Assembly: GCA_028275105.1 (NCBI GenBank)
Contig: JAQCNI010000025.1
Coordinates: forward strand, 1-53,269
Length of the DNA stretch: 53,269 nucleotides
DNA from: Halorubrum sp.
Lineage (GTDB): Archaea > Halobacteriota > Halobacteria > Halobacteriales > Haloferacaceae
Direction of reading: 5' to 3'
The translations under genes and the position numbers were made by a program. Positions 7,664 to 17,234 of this stretch are shown here, piece by piece. Under the pieces are notes generated by a model. The model was not told the DNA's origin. It saw only the letters and a list, made by a program, of their open reading frames with translations, and ran no database searches. How positions within the stretch are numbered: the first letter of the stretch is position 1; every line of letters starts with the position of its first letter.

Positions 7664-9418
7664 CTACGAGAGGAACGCCCGAAGCGCCTCGATCGAGCGC
7701 GTGTTCAACACGTCGGCGCGCTCGGCCCACCCGCGTCGGGCGGTGTGGACGCCGTACCGGCGGTTGTCGAGGTCGGTCGGCGAGTGGGCGTCCGTGTTCA
7801 CCGCGATCGTCGTGCCCGCCTTGATAGCGGCGCGAACCGCGGTCCCGTCGGCGTCGAGGCGGGCCGGGTTCGCGTTGACCTCGATCGCGACGCCCTCGCG
7901 GGCGGCCGCCGCCGCGACCGCGTCCATGTCCGGCTCGAGCCCTTGCCGGCTGTTGATCAGCCGACCGGTCGGATGGCCGAGGACGTCGACAGCGGGGTGT
8001 TCGACCGCGCGGACCAGCCGCTCGGTGGCGGCGTCGGCGTCCTGATCGAGCGCTGAGTGGGGCGAGGCGACGACGATGTCAAGGTCGGCAAGCGTCGCGT
8101 CGTCGGTCGTGATCGTCCCCTCGGCGTCGATGTTGGCCTCGACCCCGTGGAGGACCGTGATAGCCGCGTCGGCGTCGGCCGCGGCCGACTCGACTGCCGC
8201 CGCCTGCTCGGCGATTTCGGCCTCATCGAGGCCGGTATTCCCGAAGATCCCCGGTCCGGCGGCGTGGTCGGTCACCGCATGGAACGCGTGCCCGCGCTCG
8301 GCGGCGGCCGCGATCATTTCCCGGAGCGTGAATCCGCCGTCGGACCAGTCGGTGTGGGTGTGGAGGTCGCCGCGGGGGTCACCGGGCTCGACGAGGTCCG
8401 GGAGGTCGGTGGCGGCCGCGGCCGCGATCTCCCCGTCGTTCTCGCGGAGTTCGGGGGGGACGAACGCCATGTCGAGCGCCTCGTAGACGCCCGCTTCCGT
8501 CCCGCCGGCGACTCGCGTGCCGACGCGCTGGCCCGCGTCGGGGTCCGCCACGTCGCTCACGTCGAACAGCCCGTACTCGTTGAGCTTGAGCCCGCGGTCG
8601 ATCGCGCGGTTCCTGACCGCGACGTTGTGCGCCTGCGACCCGGTGAAGTACTGGAGCGCCGCGCCGAACTCCGCATCGTCGACGACCCGGAGGTCAACGC
8701 GCGTGCCGTCCGCCCGGACGCTCGCCTTTCCCGTCCCGGCCTCGATCGTCGTATCCGCCGCCGGCCAGTCGGTGAACGCGTCGACGACCGGCTCCGGGTC
8801 GTCGCTCGCGGCGAGCAGATCGACGTCGCCGATCGTCGCCCGCCACCGGCGGATCGAGCCGCACACCTCGGCCCGCGAGACGTGGCTCAGGTCGACGAGG
8901 TACGCCAGCGCCCCGTCGGCGACCGGACGGGCGTCACCGAGTCGGGTCCGCTCGCGCGACTCGCGCGCGAAGGGGATGTTCTCGCGGATCGACGTCTCCG
9001 TCTTCGGGCCGAACCCCTTCACCTCGCGGATCTCGCCGGCCTCGGCCGCGGCCGCCATCTCGTCGAGCGTGGTGATCCCGAGTGCCGCGTACAGCGTCCC
9101 GACCGTCTTGGGGCCGACCCCCTCGATCGCGGTCAGCGCGCCGATGTCGGCGGGGAGTTCCGCTCGCAACTCCGCAAGTTCCTCGATCGATCCCGTCGAG
9201 ACGTACTCGACGATCTTCGACGCGATGGCGTCGCCGACGCGGTCGATCTCGGCCACTGCGTCGGCGCCCTCGGCGGCGAGGTCCCCGATCGGAGTCGGAT
9301 GGTCGCGGACGTTCTCCGCCGCGCGGCGGTACGCCGTCGGCTTGTACTCGACCCCCGTCGCCTCGAGGCGGTCCGCGAACTCCTCGAGGCGGTCGGCGAC
9401 CTCGTCGTTCCGGCTCAT
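7664..9418 (-). CDS. polX: DNA polymerase X family protein with PHP domain
   Basis: A repair polymerase of the bacterial/archaeal PolX type, about 584 aa and full length. The N-terminal helix-hairpin-helix region includes AIEGVGPKTVGTLY and VKGFGPKTETSI. The nucleotidyltransferase palm shows CGSIRRWRATIGDVDLL (GS...DxD) and a third acidic site in GTRVDLRVV. The PHP domain has DLHTHTDWSDG, AVTDHA, LHGVEANID, VASPHSA, LGHPTGR and VNTDAHSP, i.e. the expected metal ligands for 3'-5' exonuclease/phosphoesterase activity. The ATG at 9418 (MSRNDEVADR) is the family start and has a TATA box about 28 nt upstream. Confidence 0.95.
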   Translation of the reverse strand: MSRNDEVADRLEEFADRLEATGVEYKPTAYRRAAENVRDHPTPIGDLAAEGADAVAEIDRVGDAIASKIVEYVSTGSIEELAELRAELPADIGALTAIEGVGPKTVGTLYAALGITTLDEMAAAAEAGEIREVKGFGPKTETSIRENIPFARESRERTRLGDARPVADGALAYLVDLSHVSRAEVCGSIRRWRATIGDVDLLAASDDPEPVVDAFTDWPAADTTIEAGTGKASVRADGTRVDLRVVDDAEFGAALQYFTGSQAHNVAVRNRAIDRGLKLNEYGLFDVSDVADPDAGQRVGTRVAGGTEAGVYEALDMAFVPPELRENDGEIAAAAATDLPDLVEPGDPRGDLHTHTDWSDGGFTLREMIAAAAERGHAFHAVTDHAAGPGIFGNTGLDEAEIAEQAAAVESAAADADAAITVLHGVEANIDAEGTITTDDATLADLDIVVASPHSALDQDADAATERLVRAVEHPAVDVLGHPTGRLINSRQGLEPDMDAVAAAAAREGVAIEVNANPARLDADGTAVRAAIKAGTTIAVNTDAHSPTDLDNRRYGVHTARRGWAERADVLNTRSIEALRAFLS

Positions 9419-9440
9419 TTGTGCGGCGTACGGTCGGCCG

Positions 9441-9450
9441 GTTCTTATAC
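9441..9450 (-). promoter_or_regulatory. TATA box for polX
   Basis: On the minus strand GTATAAGAAC is centred about 28 nt before the polX ATG at 9418, as expected for a leaderless haloarchaeal transcript starting at or next to the ATG. Confidence 0.6.
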
Positions 9451-9828
9451 TGTCGGCCGGGCACCCGGCCGCCGATCGCGGACCGGGACCCCCGGCCGGA
9501 GTTCGAGGTTGGTGGGTGTATATAAGTGCCATGTCACGCCATGCCACGAGCATATCAGTCGAGGGACGTGACGATCATATGACTTCCGGGCGCTCCCGTC
9601 CGTCATCGGCACACGAAGTCTGGAAGTCGACTCCCCTACCATCGTCGGGGCGGGCACGCCCCGTCCTGACGCACCGTCCGAGCGGCGCGACGATCCCCAG
9701 ATCCCACGACGCCGATCCCCGATGTGTCGTGCCGGGCCGTCGCCGACCGTGCTGAGCCGCCGTCGGCACGCGTTCCGGGCCGCCGGCGGCACCCCTTCCG
9801 AGTCCGACCGACGACGTGCCCGAGTCCG
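9451..9828. other. Intergenic stretch without a supported gene
   Basis: Between the polX promoter and the hjc stop codon I see no convincing coding sequence. A TATA-like tgtatataagtg near 9516-9527 points to the plus strand and is followed by a short ATG frame from 9531, but that frame's Ser/Arg/Pro-rich product does not look like a protein. An unannotated small RNA or an unused promoter remains possible. Confidence 0.4.
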
Positions 9829-10338
9829 TTATACGACGTTGAGCGCGTCCTCGACCGACATGTGTCCGTCCCGCACCGCCTCGAGGACCTCACGGCGTTC
9901 CTCGTCGGGGTCGGTCGCGACCTCGTCGAGGGTCACCTTTTTGCTCTCGCCGACGAACTCCGGGAAGTCGGTTCCCTCGGCGAGGGCCGTCCCCTTTTTC
10001 ACCCGATAGGAGCCCGCGTCGGTGGTGTACAGGTCGCCGGGATGGAAGAAGTACCAGTCCTCCCGGTCGAACCGGACCGCGATCCGGCCCTTCGCGCCGA
10101 AGTTGCGCGCGAAGAACAACAGCGCCTCCACCTCCTCGCCGTCGAGGTAGATTGGGTCGCCGGCGCTGGATTTCGCCTCGATCGCGTAGAACGTCTCGCC
10201 GTTCCCCGCGAGCACGTCCGGAAGTTCCCGCTCGGTTGCCGCGCCGCTGGCCGGCGCGCGCATCACCGCGAATCCCGCGTCGTCCAGCGCGTTGACAAGT
10301 TCGCGCTCCCGACGGTCGCCCTTCCGGTTAGCCGACAC
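9829..10338 (-). CDS. hjc: Holliday junction resolvase Hjc
   Basis: Archaeal structure-specific endonuclease that resolves four-way junctions. The family start pattern [17 protein letters not shown] is present, followed by [22 protein letters not shown] with the catalytic Asp and YAIEAKSS with the ExK motif. After about residue 125 there is a haloarchaeal C-terminal tail ([20 protein letters not shown]) that smaller Hjc proteins lack. I chose the GTG at 10338 because the family N-terminus is M-S-x-N-R-K-G; another GTG at 10350 is in frame. A cttttagac TATA-like box lies around 10388-10397 on the minus strand. Confidence 0.92.
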   Translation of the reverse strand: MSANRKGDRRERELVNALDDAGFAVMRAPASGAATERELPDVLAGNGETFYAIEAKSSAGDPIYLDGEEVEALLFFARNFGAKGRIAVRFDREDWYFFHPGDLYTTDAGSYRVKKGTALAEGTDFPEFVGESKKVTLDEVATDPDEERREVLEAVRDGHMSVEDALNVV

Positions 10339-10466
10339 GGTCGTCCTCACCCGGATATCTCACGATGATCCACTGACCGCGAACCGTCTAAAAGGGGACG
10401 GTCGGAGACGGTACCTGGTGTACCAGCCCACATGAATAATCTGCTGGAGATTCGAGGGAGGATATA

Positions 10467-11537
10467 ATGAAGTCCTCCGACGACGGCCGTCGACCTGACA
10501 CGAACGAGTCGGCGGACGACCGGCGGTCGGGGTCGGAGGATGGCGACGCCGAACGGCTCCTCGAGAGCGTCTCCTCGCACGCGGTTTTCATGCTCGACCT
10601 CGACGGAACGATCACGACGTGGCCCGCCCCCGCCGAGACGCTCTACGGGTACGAACCGGCGACGATCCGCGGCCGGCACGTGAGCGTGCTGTTCGCGGAC
10701 GGGGTCGCCACCGGGAACGACGGGCCACCGGAGGGATTCCTCGGCGACGCGACCGACGGGACCGTGGAAGTCGAACACTGGCACCGCCGCGTGGACGAGG
10801 AAGTGTTCTGGGGAACGATGACGGTGTCGCCGCTGGACGATGACGGTCCGGACGGGTACGCGGTCATCACGCGGGACACGACGACGACGAAGGAGTACGA
10901 GCGGATGCTCGAGCGACAGAACGACCGTCTCAAGGAGTTCACCGACATCCTCGCACACGACCTCCGGAACCCCCTCCAGATCATCGACGGCCAGTTGACG
11001 CTGTACGAGGAGACGGGCGACGACGCGCACATCGAGACCGTCAACGAGACGACCGACAGGATGGCTCAGCTTGTCGAGGACCTGCTCCGCGTGGCGCGAC
11101 AGGGAAACGTCGTGACGGACCCCGAGCCCACCGACCTCGAGGAGATATCCCGGACCGCCTGGCAGGTCGTCGGCGCCGCCCCGGACGTGACGCTACGATA
11201 CGACGACGTGCGGTCGGTGAGCACCGACCCGGACAGGCTCCGCGAGCTATTCGAGAATCTGTTCCGGAACTGTGTGGATCACGGGGGGACGGACAGCAAC
11301 GTTCGCGTCGGGCCGACGGACACGGGATTCTACGTCGAGGACGACGGCCCCGGGATCCCCGACGACGACAAGGACGAGGTGTTCGACCACGGGTTCACGA
11401 CGTCGACCGATGGGAGCGGCTACGGGCTCTCGGTCGTTCGGACGATAGTCAACGCCCACGGCTGGGACGTCGTCGCGGTCGACGCCGACGGCGGCGGCGC
11501 CCGGTTCGAGATCACCGGGATCGACTTCCTCGAGTGA
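10467..11537 (+). CDS. PAS-domain sensor histidine kinase, soluble
   Basis: 356 aa without membrane segments. Residues about 30-145 form a PAS domain (AVFMLDLDGTITTWPAPAET, YGYEPATIRG). The phosphoacceptor motif is ILAHDLRNPLQ (HisKA). The ATPase domain has FRNCVDHGG (N box), DDGPGIPDDD (G1) and GSGYGLSVVRTIV (G2), all intact. It probably senses an intracellular or redox cue through the PAS domain and phosphorylates an unlinked receiver; no response regulator is adjacent. hjc is divergent, 128 nt away. Confidence 0.92.
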   Translation: MKSSDDGRRPDTNESADDRRSGSEDGDAERLLESVSSHAVFMLDLDGTITTWPAPAETLYGYEPATIRGRHVSVLFADGVATGNDGPPEGFLGDATDGTVEVEHWHRRVDEEVFWGTMTVSPLDDDGPDGYAVITRDTTTTKEYERMLERQNDRLKEFTDILAHDLRNPLQIIDGQLTLYEETGDDAHIETVNETTDRMAQLVEDLLRVARQGNVVTDPEPTDLEEISRTAWQVVGAAPDVTLRYDDVRSVSTDPDRLRELFENLFRNCVDHGGTDSNVRVGPTDTGFYVEDDGPGIPDDDKDEVFDHGFTTSTDGSGYGLSVVRTIVNAHGWDVVAVDADGGGARFEITGIDFLE

Positions 11538-11582
11538 CCGGACGGACTCCACCGCGGTCGGCGACGATCGACGGTGCGTTCA

Positions 11583-11738
11583 TCACTGGCGAGCGGCCCG
11601 TGCCTCGCGGACCTCCGCCCCTTCCCGGAGCATGTCCTCACAGTTCGGACAGACCCTAACGGTCTCGCGTCCGGTCGGCGCGAAGACGCGAACGTACTGT
11701 TCGGTAACGAACGACTCGCAGTTATCACAGTGAGACAT
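11583..11738 (-). CDS. Small zinc-finger protein (DUF7563-like)
   Basis: 51 aa: MSHCDNCESFVTEQYVRVFA, then PTGRETVRVCPNCEDMLREG and a basic tail ending ARAARQ. Two CxxC pairs (CDNC and CPNC) about 25 residues apart make a single zinc ribbon. Haloarchaea encode many such small CxxC proteins, some affecting biofilm and stress phenotypes; the DUF7563 label is from memory. It is convergent with the histidine kinase and divergent from hisD. Confidence 0.75.
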   Translation of the reverse strand: MSHCDNCESFVTEQYVRVFAPTGRETVRVCPNCEDMLREGAEVREARAARQ

Positions 11739-11955
11739 CCTACCTGTACTGACCGGGAGGAGCGTTAAGCCGGTTTGGCATGGTTAACGAGGGGGTTCGG
11801 CTCCGGCGGGGGGGGGCGGGACGGTGACGGGAGCGGTGAGTGCGGGAAATCGACGATCGCGAGAGCAGTGACGACTGCGAGAGCAACGACAACCGCGGCG
11901 GCATCCCGCGGCCACGAGCCGGAACGCCCTTTTCGCACCGACCCGGAGAGGACGT

Positions 11956-13233
11956 ATGGAGGTACGAACCGTTGCCGAACTCTCGCCCGCCGAGCGTCGC
12001 GCCCTCTTCGATCGCGACGCGGGTATCGAGGCGGTCCGCGGGAACGTCAGGGGGATCGTCGACCGGGTGCGCGAGGAGGGCGACGTCGCCGTCCGCGAGT
12101 TCGCCGAGAAGTTTGATGGAGTTGCCGTCGGCAACCTCGACGTCACCGGGGAGGCCGCACGGGCCCACGAGCGGTTGGACGACGCCGACGACCCGGTGCT
12201 CGACGCCGTCCGCGAGGCCGCCGCGAACATCCGGGCGTTCCACGACCGACAGCGACCCGAGGACTGGCGTGACGACTTCGACGGGCGCGAGTTAGGTCGG
12301 CGATTCCGTCCGGTGGACCGGGCCGGGGTGTACGTCCCGGGCGGGACGGCGGCGTACCCCTCCAGCGCGCTGATGGGGGTCATTCCGGCGACGGTCGCGG
12401 GCGTGGACCACGTCGCGGTGGCGACCCCGCCGGCCGAGGAGCTCAACCCGGTGACGCTCGCGGCGATCCACGAGGCGGGCGCGGACGCGGTGTACCAAGT
12501 CGGGGGCGCACAGGCGATCGCGGCGCTGGCGTACGGGACGGAGACGGTGACGACCGTGCAGAAGGTCGTCGGCCCCGGCAACAAGTGGGTGACGGCCGCG
12601 AAGGCGGAAGTGCGGGGCGACGTGGAGATCGACTTCCTCGCGGGTCCGAGCGAAGTGTTGGTGCTCGCCGACGGGTCGGCCGATCCGGAGTTGGTTGCGG
12701 CCGAGCTGCTCGCGCAGGCGGAACACGACCCGAACGCCTCCGTCGTCGCCGTCACCGACGACGCCGACCTCGCCGCGGCCGTCGCGGACGCGGTCGAAAC
12801 GGGCATCGAAGCGCGCGAGCGTGCGGAGACGATCCGGGCCGCCCTCGACAACGACGCCTCCGGGGTGCTCCACACGCGGTCGATGTCGGAGGCCGTGTTG
12901 TTCACGGAGGAGTACGCCGCCGAGCACCTCTCGATCGTGGCCGACAACGACGAGGCGCTGCTCGGTCGGATCTCGAACGCCGGCTCGGTGTTCCTCGGCC
13001 CACACTCGCCGGTTGCGGCCGGGGACTACGCCGCCGGCCCGAACCACGTGCTGCCGACGAACGGCGGGGCGAAACGCTACGGCGGGCTCTCCGTGGACAC
13101 GTTCCTCCGGTCGTCGACCGTCCAGCGGCTCGACCGCGACGCGCTCGACGGGATCGCGGACACGATCACGACGCTCGCGGAGGCCGAGGGGCTGGAAGCC
13201 CACGCCGAGAGCGTCCGCAAGCGGTTCGAGTAG
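11956..13233 (+). CDS. hisD: Histidinol dehydrogenase
   Basis: Last step of histidine biosynthesis: L-histidinol to L-histidine with two NAD+. 425 aa, the usual length. Conserved blocks include VYVPGGTAAYPSSALMGVIP, VGGAQAIAALAYGTETV, VVGPGNKWVTAAK, DFLAGPSEVLVLAD, LLAQAEHDP with the zinc-ligand region, EEYAAEHLS, and GSVFLGPHSPVAAGDYAAG followed by NHVLPT. A TATA-like cccttttcg lies about 28 nt before the ATG. No other his gene is adjacent, as is common in haloarchaea. Confidence 0.97.
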   Translation: MEVRTVAELSPAERRALFDRDAGIEAVRGNVRGIVDRVREEGDVAVREFAEKFDGVAVGNLDVTGEAARAHERLDDADDPVLDAVREAAANIRAFHDRQRPEDWRDDFDGRELGRRFRPVDRAGVYVPGGTAAYPSSALMGVIPATVAGVDHVAVATPPAEELNPVTLAAIHEAGADAVYQVGGAQAIAALAYGTETVTTVQKVVGPGNKWVTAAKAEVRGDVEIDFLAGPSEVLVLADGSADPELVAAELLAQAEHDPNASVVAVTDDADLAAAVADAVETGIEARERAETIRAALDNDASGVLHTRSMSEAVLFTEEYAAEHLSIVADNDEALLGRISNAGSVFLGPHSPVAAGDYAAGPNHVLPTNGGAKRYGGLSVDTFLRSSTVQRLDRDALDGIADTITTLAEAEGLEAHAESVRKRFE

Positions 13234-13253
13234 GGGAAAGCGAGAGGGCTCTG

Positions 13254-13289
13254 GACGCGGTTCCGCGTCTATATAGTCGTCCGAACGAC
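13254..13289 (+). promoter_or_regulatory. Palindromes flanking a TATA box between hisD and phnD
   Basis: A perfect palindrome GACGCGG/CCGCGTC (13254-13269) is followed directly by tatata (about 13270-13275) and a second, imperfect inverted repeat GTCGT-CCGA-ACGAC (13276-13289). This looks like a promoter with operator sites on both sides, which would fit a regulated phn transporter operon. The first palindrome could instead be the hisD terminator hairpin; it lacks a T-run. Confidence 0.4.
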
Positions 13290-13402
13290 ACACATCGCTT
13301 CGCAAGCCACGGGAGAAGTCCGAAGCAATCGGGAGCGCTCGTATCTGGTACATGCGGCTCATAGCAGGCTTTTTGGGTCGAAAACGGCGTTCTCCCACCG
13401 TA

Positions 13403-14644
13403 ATGGTGGAAGACACCGACGGACGGAGTGGACCGAGTTCGAGACGGAAATTCATCATCGCCGGCGGGGCACTCGGGCTGGCCGGGCTGGCCGGCTGTAC
13501 CGGCGGGGGCGGCGGGAGCAGCGGCAGCAGCGACGGCAGCGAGGAGGCCGGCGCGGGCCTCGAGTCAAGTGGCGACGGCGGTAGCGAGGAGTCGAGCGGC
13601 GACGGCGGCGGCAGCGAGGAGCCGAGCGACCCGCTGCTCACGGACGACTCGGAGTTCGAGTACGCGAATCCCAACTGGGAGGAGAACAACTACCTGCTGA
13701 CGGCCATCGCGGAGAACGATTACTTCCAAGGGAGCAAGACGGACCTGGATAACATGAAGAACCAGGACGTCGACGAGTTGGCTCACGGCGAGCCACCACG
13801 AGAGCTTCCCGAAGACGAGAGTGACTGGGTCGACCCCGACCCGCTCGTGTTCGTGGACAAGCCCGGCGAGTCCGGCCAGGCGGAGTTCCAGGAGACCATC
13901 CAGCCGATGCTGGACCGAATCGCGGAGACGACGGGCCGGGACGTCGAGTGGCAGCCCGTCGACTCGAACGCGGCGACGGTCGAGGCGCTCCGGGCGGGGC
14001 GAGCGCATATCGGCGACGTCTCGACGGGAACGACGGCGTTCGCGGTCAACCTCGGCGGCGCCGTTCCGTTCGCGGACCCGATCAGCCCCACGGGCCAGTT
14101 CGGGTATCGATTGCTGGCGATCACCCGCGCAGACATGGACGAGATCCAGTCCGTCAAGGACTTTCTCGAGTACGACGTCGCCCACACCGAACCGGCGTCG
14201 AACTCCGGGAACCAGGCGCCGTCGGCGTTGTTCGACCAGTTCTTCGACGTAACCCCCGGAGAGGACTACGAGGTCGAGTTCTCCGGCGGCCACGATCAGT
14301 CCGGCCGCGGAATCGCCGTCGGCGACTACGACTGTGGCCCCATCTGTAGCACGTGTCTGGACGACCTCATTCAGGCGACCGACGACATGAGCTACGACGA
14401 TTTCAAAGTGGTCTGGGCGAGCAACCCGTTCCCGCCGGGTCCGATCGTCCACCGCTACAACCTCCACCCCGACCTCGTTGAGGGGATCAAGGAGGCGTAC
14501 ATCGGGACCGACTGGACTGGAACTACCTACGCGGAGGAGACCGGCGAGGCGGAATACGTCCCGATCGATTACAAGACGGTGTTCAACGACATCATGGTCA
14601 TCCAGCGGTACAACGGCGTCGAGTACGAGAGCGGGAGTCTGTGA
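13403..14644 (+). CDS. phnD: Phosphonate/phosphate-type ABC transporter substrate-binding lipoprotein (PhnD-like)
   Basis: 413 aa. The N-terminus has a Tat motif (SRRKF), a hydrophobic stretch and the lipobox GLAGCTGG, so it should be exported folded and lipid-anchored. A Gly/Ser/Glu-rich linker of about 50 residues with repeated SSGDGG blocks follows, then the PhnD-type binding domain ([65 protein letters not shown]). A CGPICSTC pair inside the binding domain may form a disulfide or metal site. The stop overlaps the phnC start by 4 nt. An in-frame ATG at 13352 is an alternative start; 13403 gives a normal Tat signal. Confidence 0.88.
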   Translation: MVEDTDGRSGPSSRRKFIIAGGALGLAGLAGCTGGGGGSSGSSDGSEEAGAGLESSGDGGSEESSGDGGGSEEPSDPLLTDDSEFEYANPNWEENNYLLTAIAENDYFQGSKTDLDNMKNQDVDELAHGEPPRELPEDESDWVDPDPLVFVDKPGESGQAEFQETIQPMLDRIAETTGRDVEWQPVDSNAATVEALRAGRAHIGDVSTGTTAFAVNLGGAVPFADPISPTGQFGYRLLAITRADMDEIQSVKDFLEYDVAHTEPASNSGNQAPSALFDQFFDVTPGEDYEVEFSGGHDQSGRGIAVGDYDCGPICSTCLDDLIQATDDMSYDDFKVVWASNPFPPGPIVHRYNLHPDLVEGIKEAYIGTDWTGTTYAEETGEAEYVPIDYKTVFNDIMVIQRYNGVEYESGSL

Positions 14645-15486
14645 CGGCCATGCTCGAAACGGAGAACCTCGGAAAAACGTATTCGACCGGCGACGAGGCG
14701 CTTCGCGACGTCTCCGTGACCATCGACGGCCGCGAAGTCGTCGCGATGATCGGGCCGAGCGGGGCCGGCAAGAGCACGTTCGTCCGGTGTATCAACCGGT
14801 TGGTCGAGCCGACGACCGGGCGCGTGCTCCTCGACGACCGCGAGTTGACCGGCCTCGACGACGACGGGTTGCGAAACGCCCGCCGGAACATCGGGATGGT
14901 GTTCCAAGAGTACAACCTGGTCGAGCGGCTCACCGTCATGGAAAACGTGCTCTCCGGGCGGCTCGGCTACGTCTCGAACTGGGCGGCGCTGCGCCGGAAC
15001 TTTCCGCCCGAAGACGTCGAGCGCGCCTACGAGTTGTTGGGTCTCGTCGGGCTCGACGGGATGGAGGACAAACGCGTCGACGAGCTATCCGGCGGGCAGC
15101 GCCAGCGCGTCGGGATCGCCCGGGCGGTCGTCCAAGAGCCGAAGATCGTTCTTGCCGACGAGCCGACATCGAGTCTCGACCCCGAGACGTCACGGGACGT
15201 CATGGATCTGCTCACCGACATCGCCGTCGACCGCGACGTGCCGGTGTTGATAAACATTCACGAGGTGGATCTGGCCGAGAAGTACGCCGACCGAATCATC
15301 GGGCTCCACGACGGAGCGCTCGTCTTTGACGGGCCGGCCGCTGACCTCACCGACGAGTCGAAGGGTATCATCTATCGAGGCGACGAGCCCCCGAAGTCGG
15401 GGAGACCGGTCGGCTCAAGCGAACCGACCGACGCTGGGACGACGGACCGACGCGCCGACCGGGAGCCGTTACCGGCGGAGGACTGA
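14641..15486 (+). CDS. phnC: Phosphonate ABC transporter ATPase PhnC
   Basis: Cytoplasmic ATPase powering the PhnE permeases. 281 aa. Walker [10 protein letters not shown], signature [14 protein letters not shown], Walker [14 protein letters not shown] and the switch INIHEVD are all intact. The segment [14 protein letters not shown] is typical of PhnC. A hydrophilic tail of about 35 residues follows the ABC domain. GTG start overlaps the phnD stop (GTGA), indicating translational coupling. Confidence 0.95.
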   Translation: MTAMLETENLGKTYSTGDEALRDVSVTIDGREVVAMIGPSGAGKSTFVRCINRLVEPTTGRVLLDDRELTGLDDDGLRNARRNIGMVFQEYNLVERLTVMENVLSGRLGYVSNWAALRRNFPPEDVERAYELLGLVGLDGMEDKRVDELSGGQRQRVGIARAVVQEPKIVLADEPTSSLDPETSRDVMDLLTDIAVDRDVPVLINIHEVDLAEKYADRIIGLHDGALVFDGPAADLTDESKGIIYRGDEPPKSGRPVGSSEPTDAGTTDRRADREPLPAED

Positions 15487-15489
15487 CCT

Positions 15490-16308
15490 GTGGCGACCGA
15501 ATCCAGCGCGTCATCCGGCCGGCGGACGTGGAAACGCCCGACCTCATTCCGGAGTTATCGCACGAAGTGGGCGGTGTACGGGGCCGTTCTTTCGCTCGTC
15601 GTCTGGTCGGTAGCGAGCCTCCAGATCACCCCCGGGCGATTCCTCTCGGGACTCGGCTACGGCTACGAGCTGATCGAGTCGATGTTGCCGCCCGAAACCG
15701 GCAGCGCGAACACCGCGAGGCTGGTGGACCGCATGATCGAGACCATCGCGATGGCCATGGTCGCGACCGTCGGCGGAATCGCGATCAGTCTGCCGGTGGC
15801 GTTCGGGGCGGCAGGAAATCTCTCGCCGCGCCCGGTGTATTATCTGAGCCGCGGGATCATCAGCGTCACGCGCGCCATCGACGGGTTGATCGTCGCGATC
15901 ATCGCCGTCATCGCGCTCGGATTCGGCCCGCTCGCGGGAATCGTCGCGATCAGCTTCAAGACGATCGGGTTCTTCTCGAAGCTCTTCGCCGAGGATCTAG
16001 AGGACATCGACATGGGCGGCGTCGAGGCAGTCCGCGCGACCGGGGCGACCCGCTTTCAGAGCGTGGCGTATGGGGTCGTTCCGCAGGTCGTTCCGCGGTT
16101 CGCCGGGCTCGCGGTGTACCGCTGGGACATCAACATCCGGTCGTCGACGATCGTCGGGATCGTGGGTGCCGGCGGGCTCGGCGTGCTCCTCCAGCGCGCC
16201 TACCAACGATACATGTATGATTACGTGGCGACGATCCTGATCGCCATCATCCTCGTCGTGCTGATCGCCGAGTTCGTGAGCGCGCTCGTGCGCCGGAGGG
16301 TCCAGTGA
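15490..16308 (+). CDS. phnE1: Phosphonate ABC transporter permease PhnE (first copy)
   Basis: 272 aa inner-membrane permease with about six hydrophobic segments, beginning with WAVYGAVLSLVVWSVASL. The binding-protein-dependent permease (EAA-like) loop that contacts PhnC reads GVEAVRATGATRFQ followed by GVVPQVVP. YRWDINIRSSTIVGIVGAGG is the PhnE family signature. It begins 3 nt after phnC and overlaps the second permease, so the four genes form one operon. Confidence 0.95.
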   Translation: MATESSASSGRRTWKRPTSFRSYRTKWAVYGAVLSLVVWSVASLQITPGRFLSGLGYGYELIESMLPPETGSANTARLVDRMIETIAMAMVATVGGIAISLPVAFGAAGNLSPRPVYYLSRGIISVTRAIDGLIVAIIAVIALGFGPLAGIVAISFKTIGFFSKLFAEDLEDIDMGGVEAVRATGATRFQSVAYGVVPQVVPRFAGLAVYRWDINIRSSTIVGIVGAGGLGVLLQRAYQRYMYDYVATILIAIILVVLIAEFVSALVRRRVQ

Positions 16309-17102
16309 TGGCGGGCACATCACCCGAGTGGCGCCGGTTTGATGCCCGCGAGCGGCTCTTCCGCATCGGCAGCGTGGTCGTCGCCGCTGCCGTTGTCATC
16401 GGCTCCTGGGAATGGCTCGACATGAGTCTCCAGTACGTCGCCACCGCCCCGACCCAGGTCGGCGACCTGCTCGGACGAATGTACCCGCCGGACATAGGAT
16501 ATCTGCCGAACACCGTCGGACCGCTCGCGGAGACGATACAGATCGCCGTGGTCGGGACGATCGGCGCGGTCCTGATAGCGGCGCCCGTGGCGTACATCAG
16601 CGCCGAGAACACGACCCCGAACCGGGCGACGTACGCGCTCGGAAAGGTGATCGTCACCGTTTCGCGGTCGGTCCACACGATCGTCTGGGCGTTGCTTTTC
16701 GTCGTGATGTTCGGGCCGGGCGCGCTCGCCGGAACGGTCGCGACGGCCGTTCGGTCGATCGGATTCGTCGGGAAGCTGCTCGGCGAGGAGATCGAGGAGA
16801 TCGACTTCGGACAGGTCGAGGGGGTCCGAGCCAGCGGCGCAAGCCCGTTCCAGCTGCTGGTGTACGGGATCGTGCCGCAGATCAAACCCGCGCTGGTCGG
16901 CGTCTCGGTGTACCGCTGGGACATCAACGTGCGTGCGGCCACGATACTCGGATTCGTCGGCGCGGGCGGCATCGGCGTCCAGCTGTTCGAGGCGATCGAC
17001 TCGTTCGCCTGGCGGACGGTGTCGGGAATATTACTCGCCATCCTCGGAGTGGTGCTCGTGAGCGAGGTGGTGTCCGCGTACGCCCGACGGAAGGTCCGCT
17101 GA
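16305..17102 (+). CDS. phnE2: Phosphonate ABC transporter permease PhnE (second copy)
   Basis: 265 aa, a paralogue of the preceding permease with the same order of features: VVVAAAVVIGSWEWL first membrane segment, EGVRASGASPFQ coupling loop, GIVPQIKP, and YRWDINVRAATILGFVGAGG. The ATGA overlap with phnE1 suggests a fixed heterodimer. Two different PhnE subunits are common in PhnCDE-type systems that import phosphonates, phosphite or phosphate; the ligand cannot be told from sequence. Confidence 0.95.
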   Translation: MMAGTSPEWRRFDARERLFRIGSVVVAAAVVIGSWEWLDMSLQYVATAPTQVGDLLGRMYPPDIGYLPNTVGPLAETIQIAVVGTIGAVLIAAPVAYISAENTTPNRATYALGKVIVTVSRSVHTIVWALLFVVMFGPGALAGTVATAVRSIGFVGKLLGEEIEEIDFGQVEGVRASGASPFQLLVYGIVPQIKPALVGVSVYRWDINVRAATILGFVGAGGIGVQLFEAIDSFAWRTVSGILLAILGVVLVSEVVSAYARRKVR

Positions 17103-17234
17103 CCGGTCCAAGCCGCGTTCGGCGGACCGACCCCGCCGACGAAATCCCCCCATGCGATGGGGCCGGGCGGACGCTACCGCCGGACCGACGGGGCGCACGC
17201 ACGCGACGAGCGAACGACGACGGAAACCATACCC

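Noticed and set aside
13254..13269. Palindrome as a hisD terminator
   Set aside because: Archaeal terminators are usually T-rich runs; no T-run follows and a TATA box comes directly after, so an operator is at least as likely.
12292..13689. Long minus-strand frame opposite hisD and phnD
   Set aside because: Shadow of two real genes; it carries no domain of its own.
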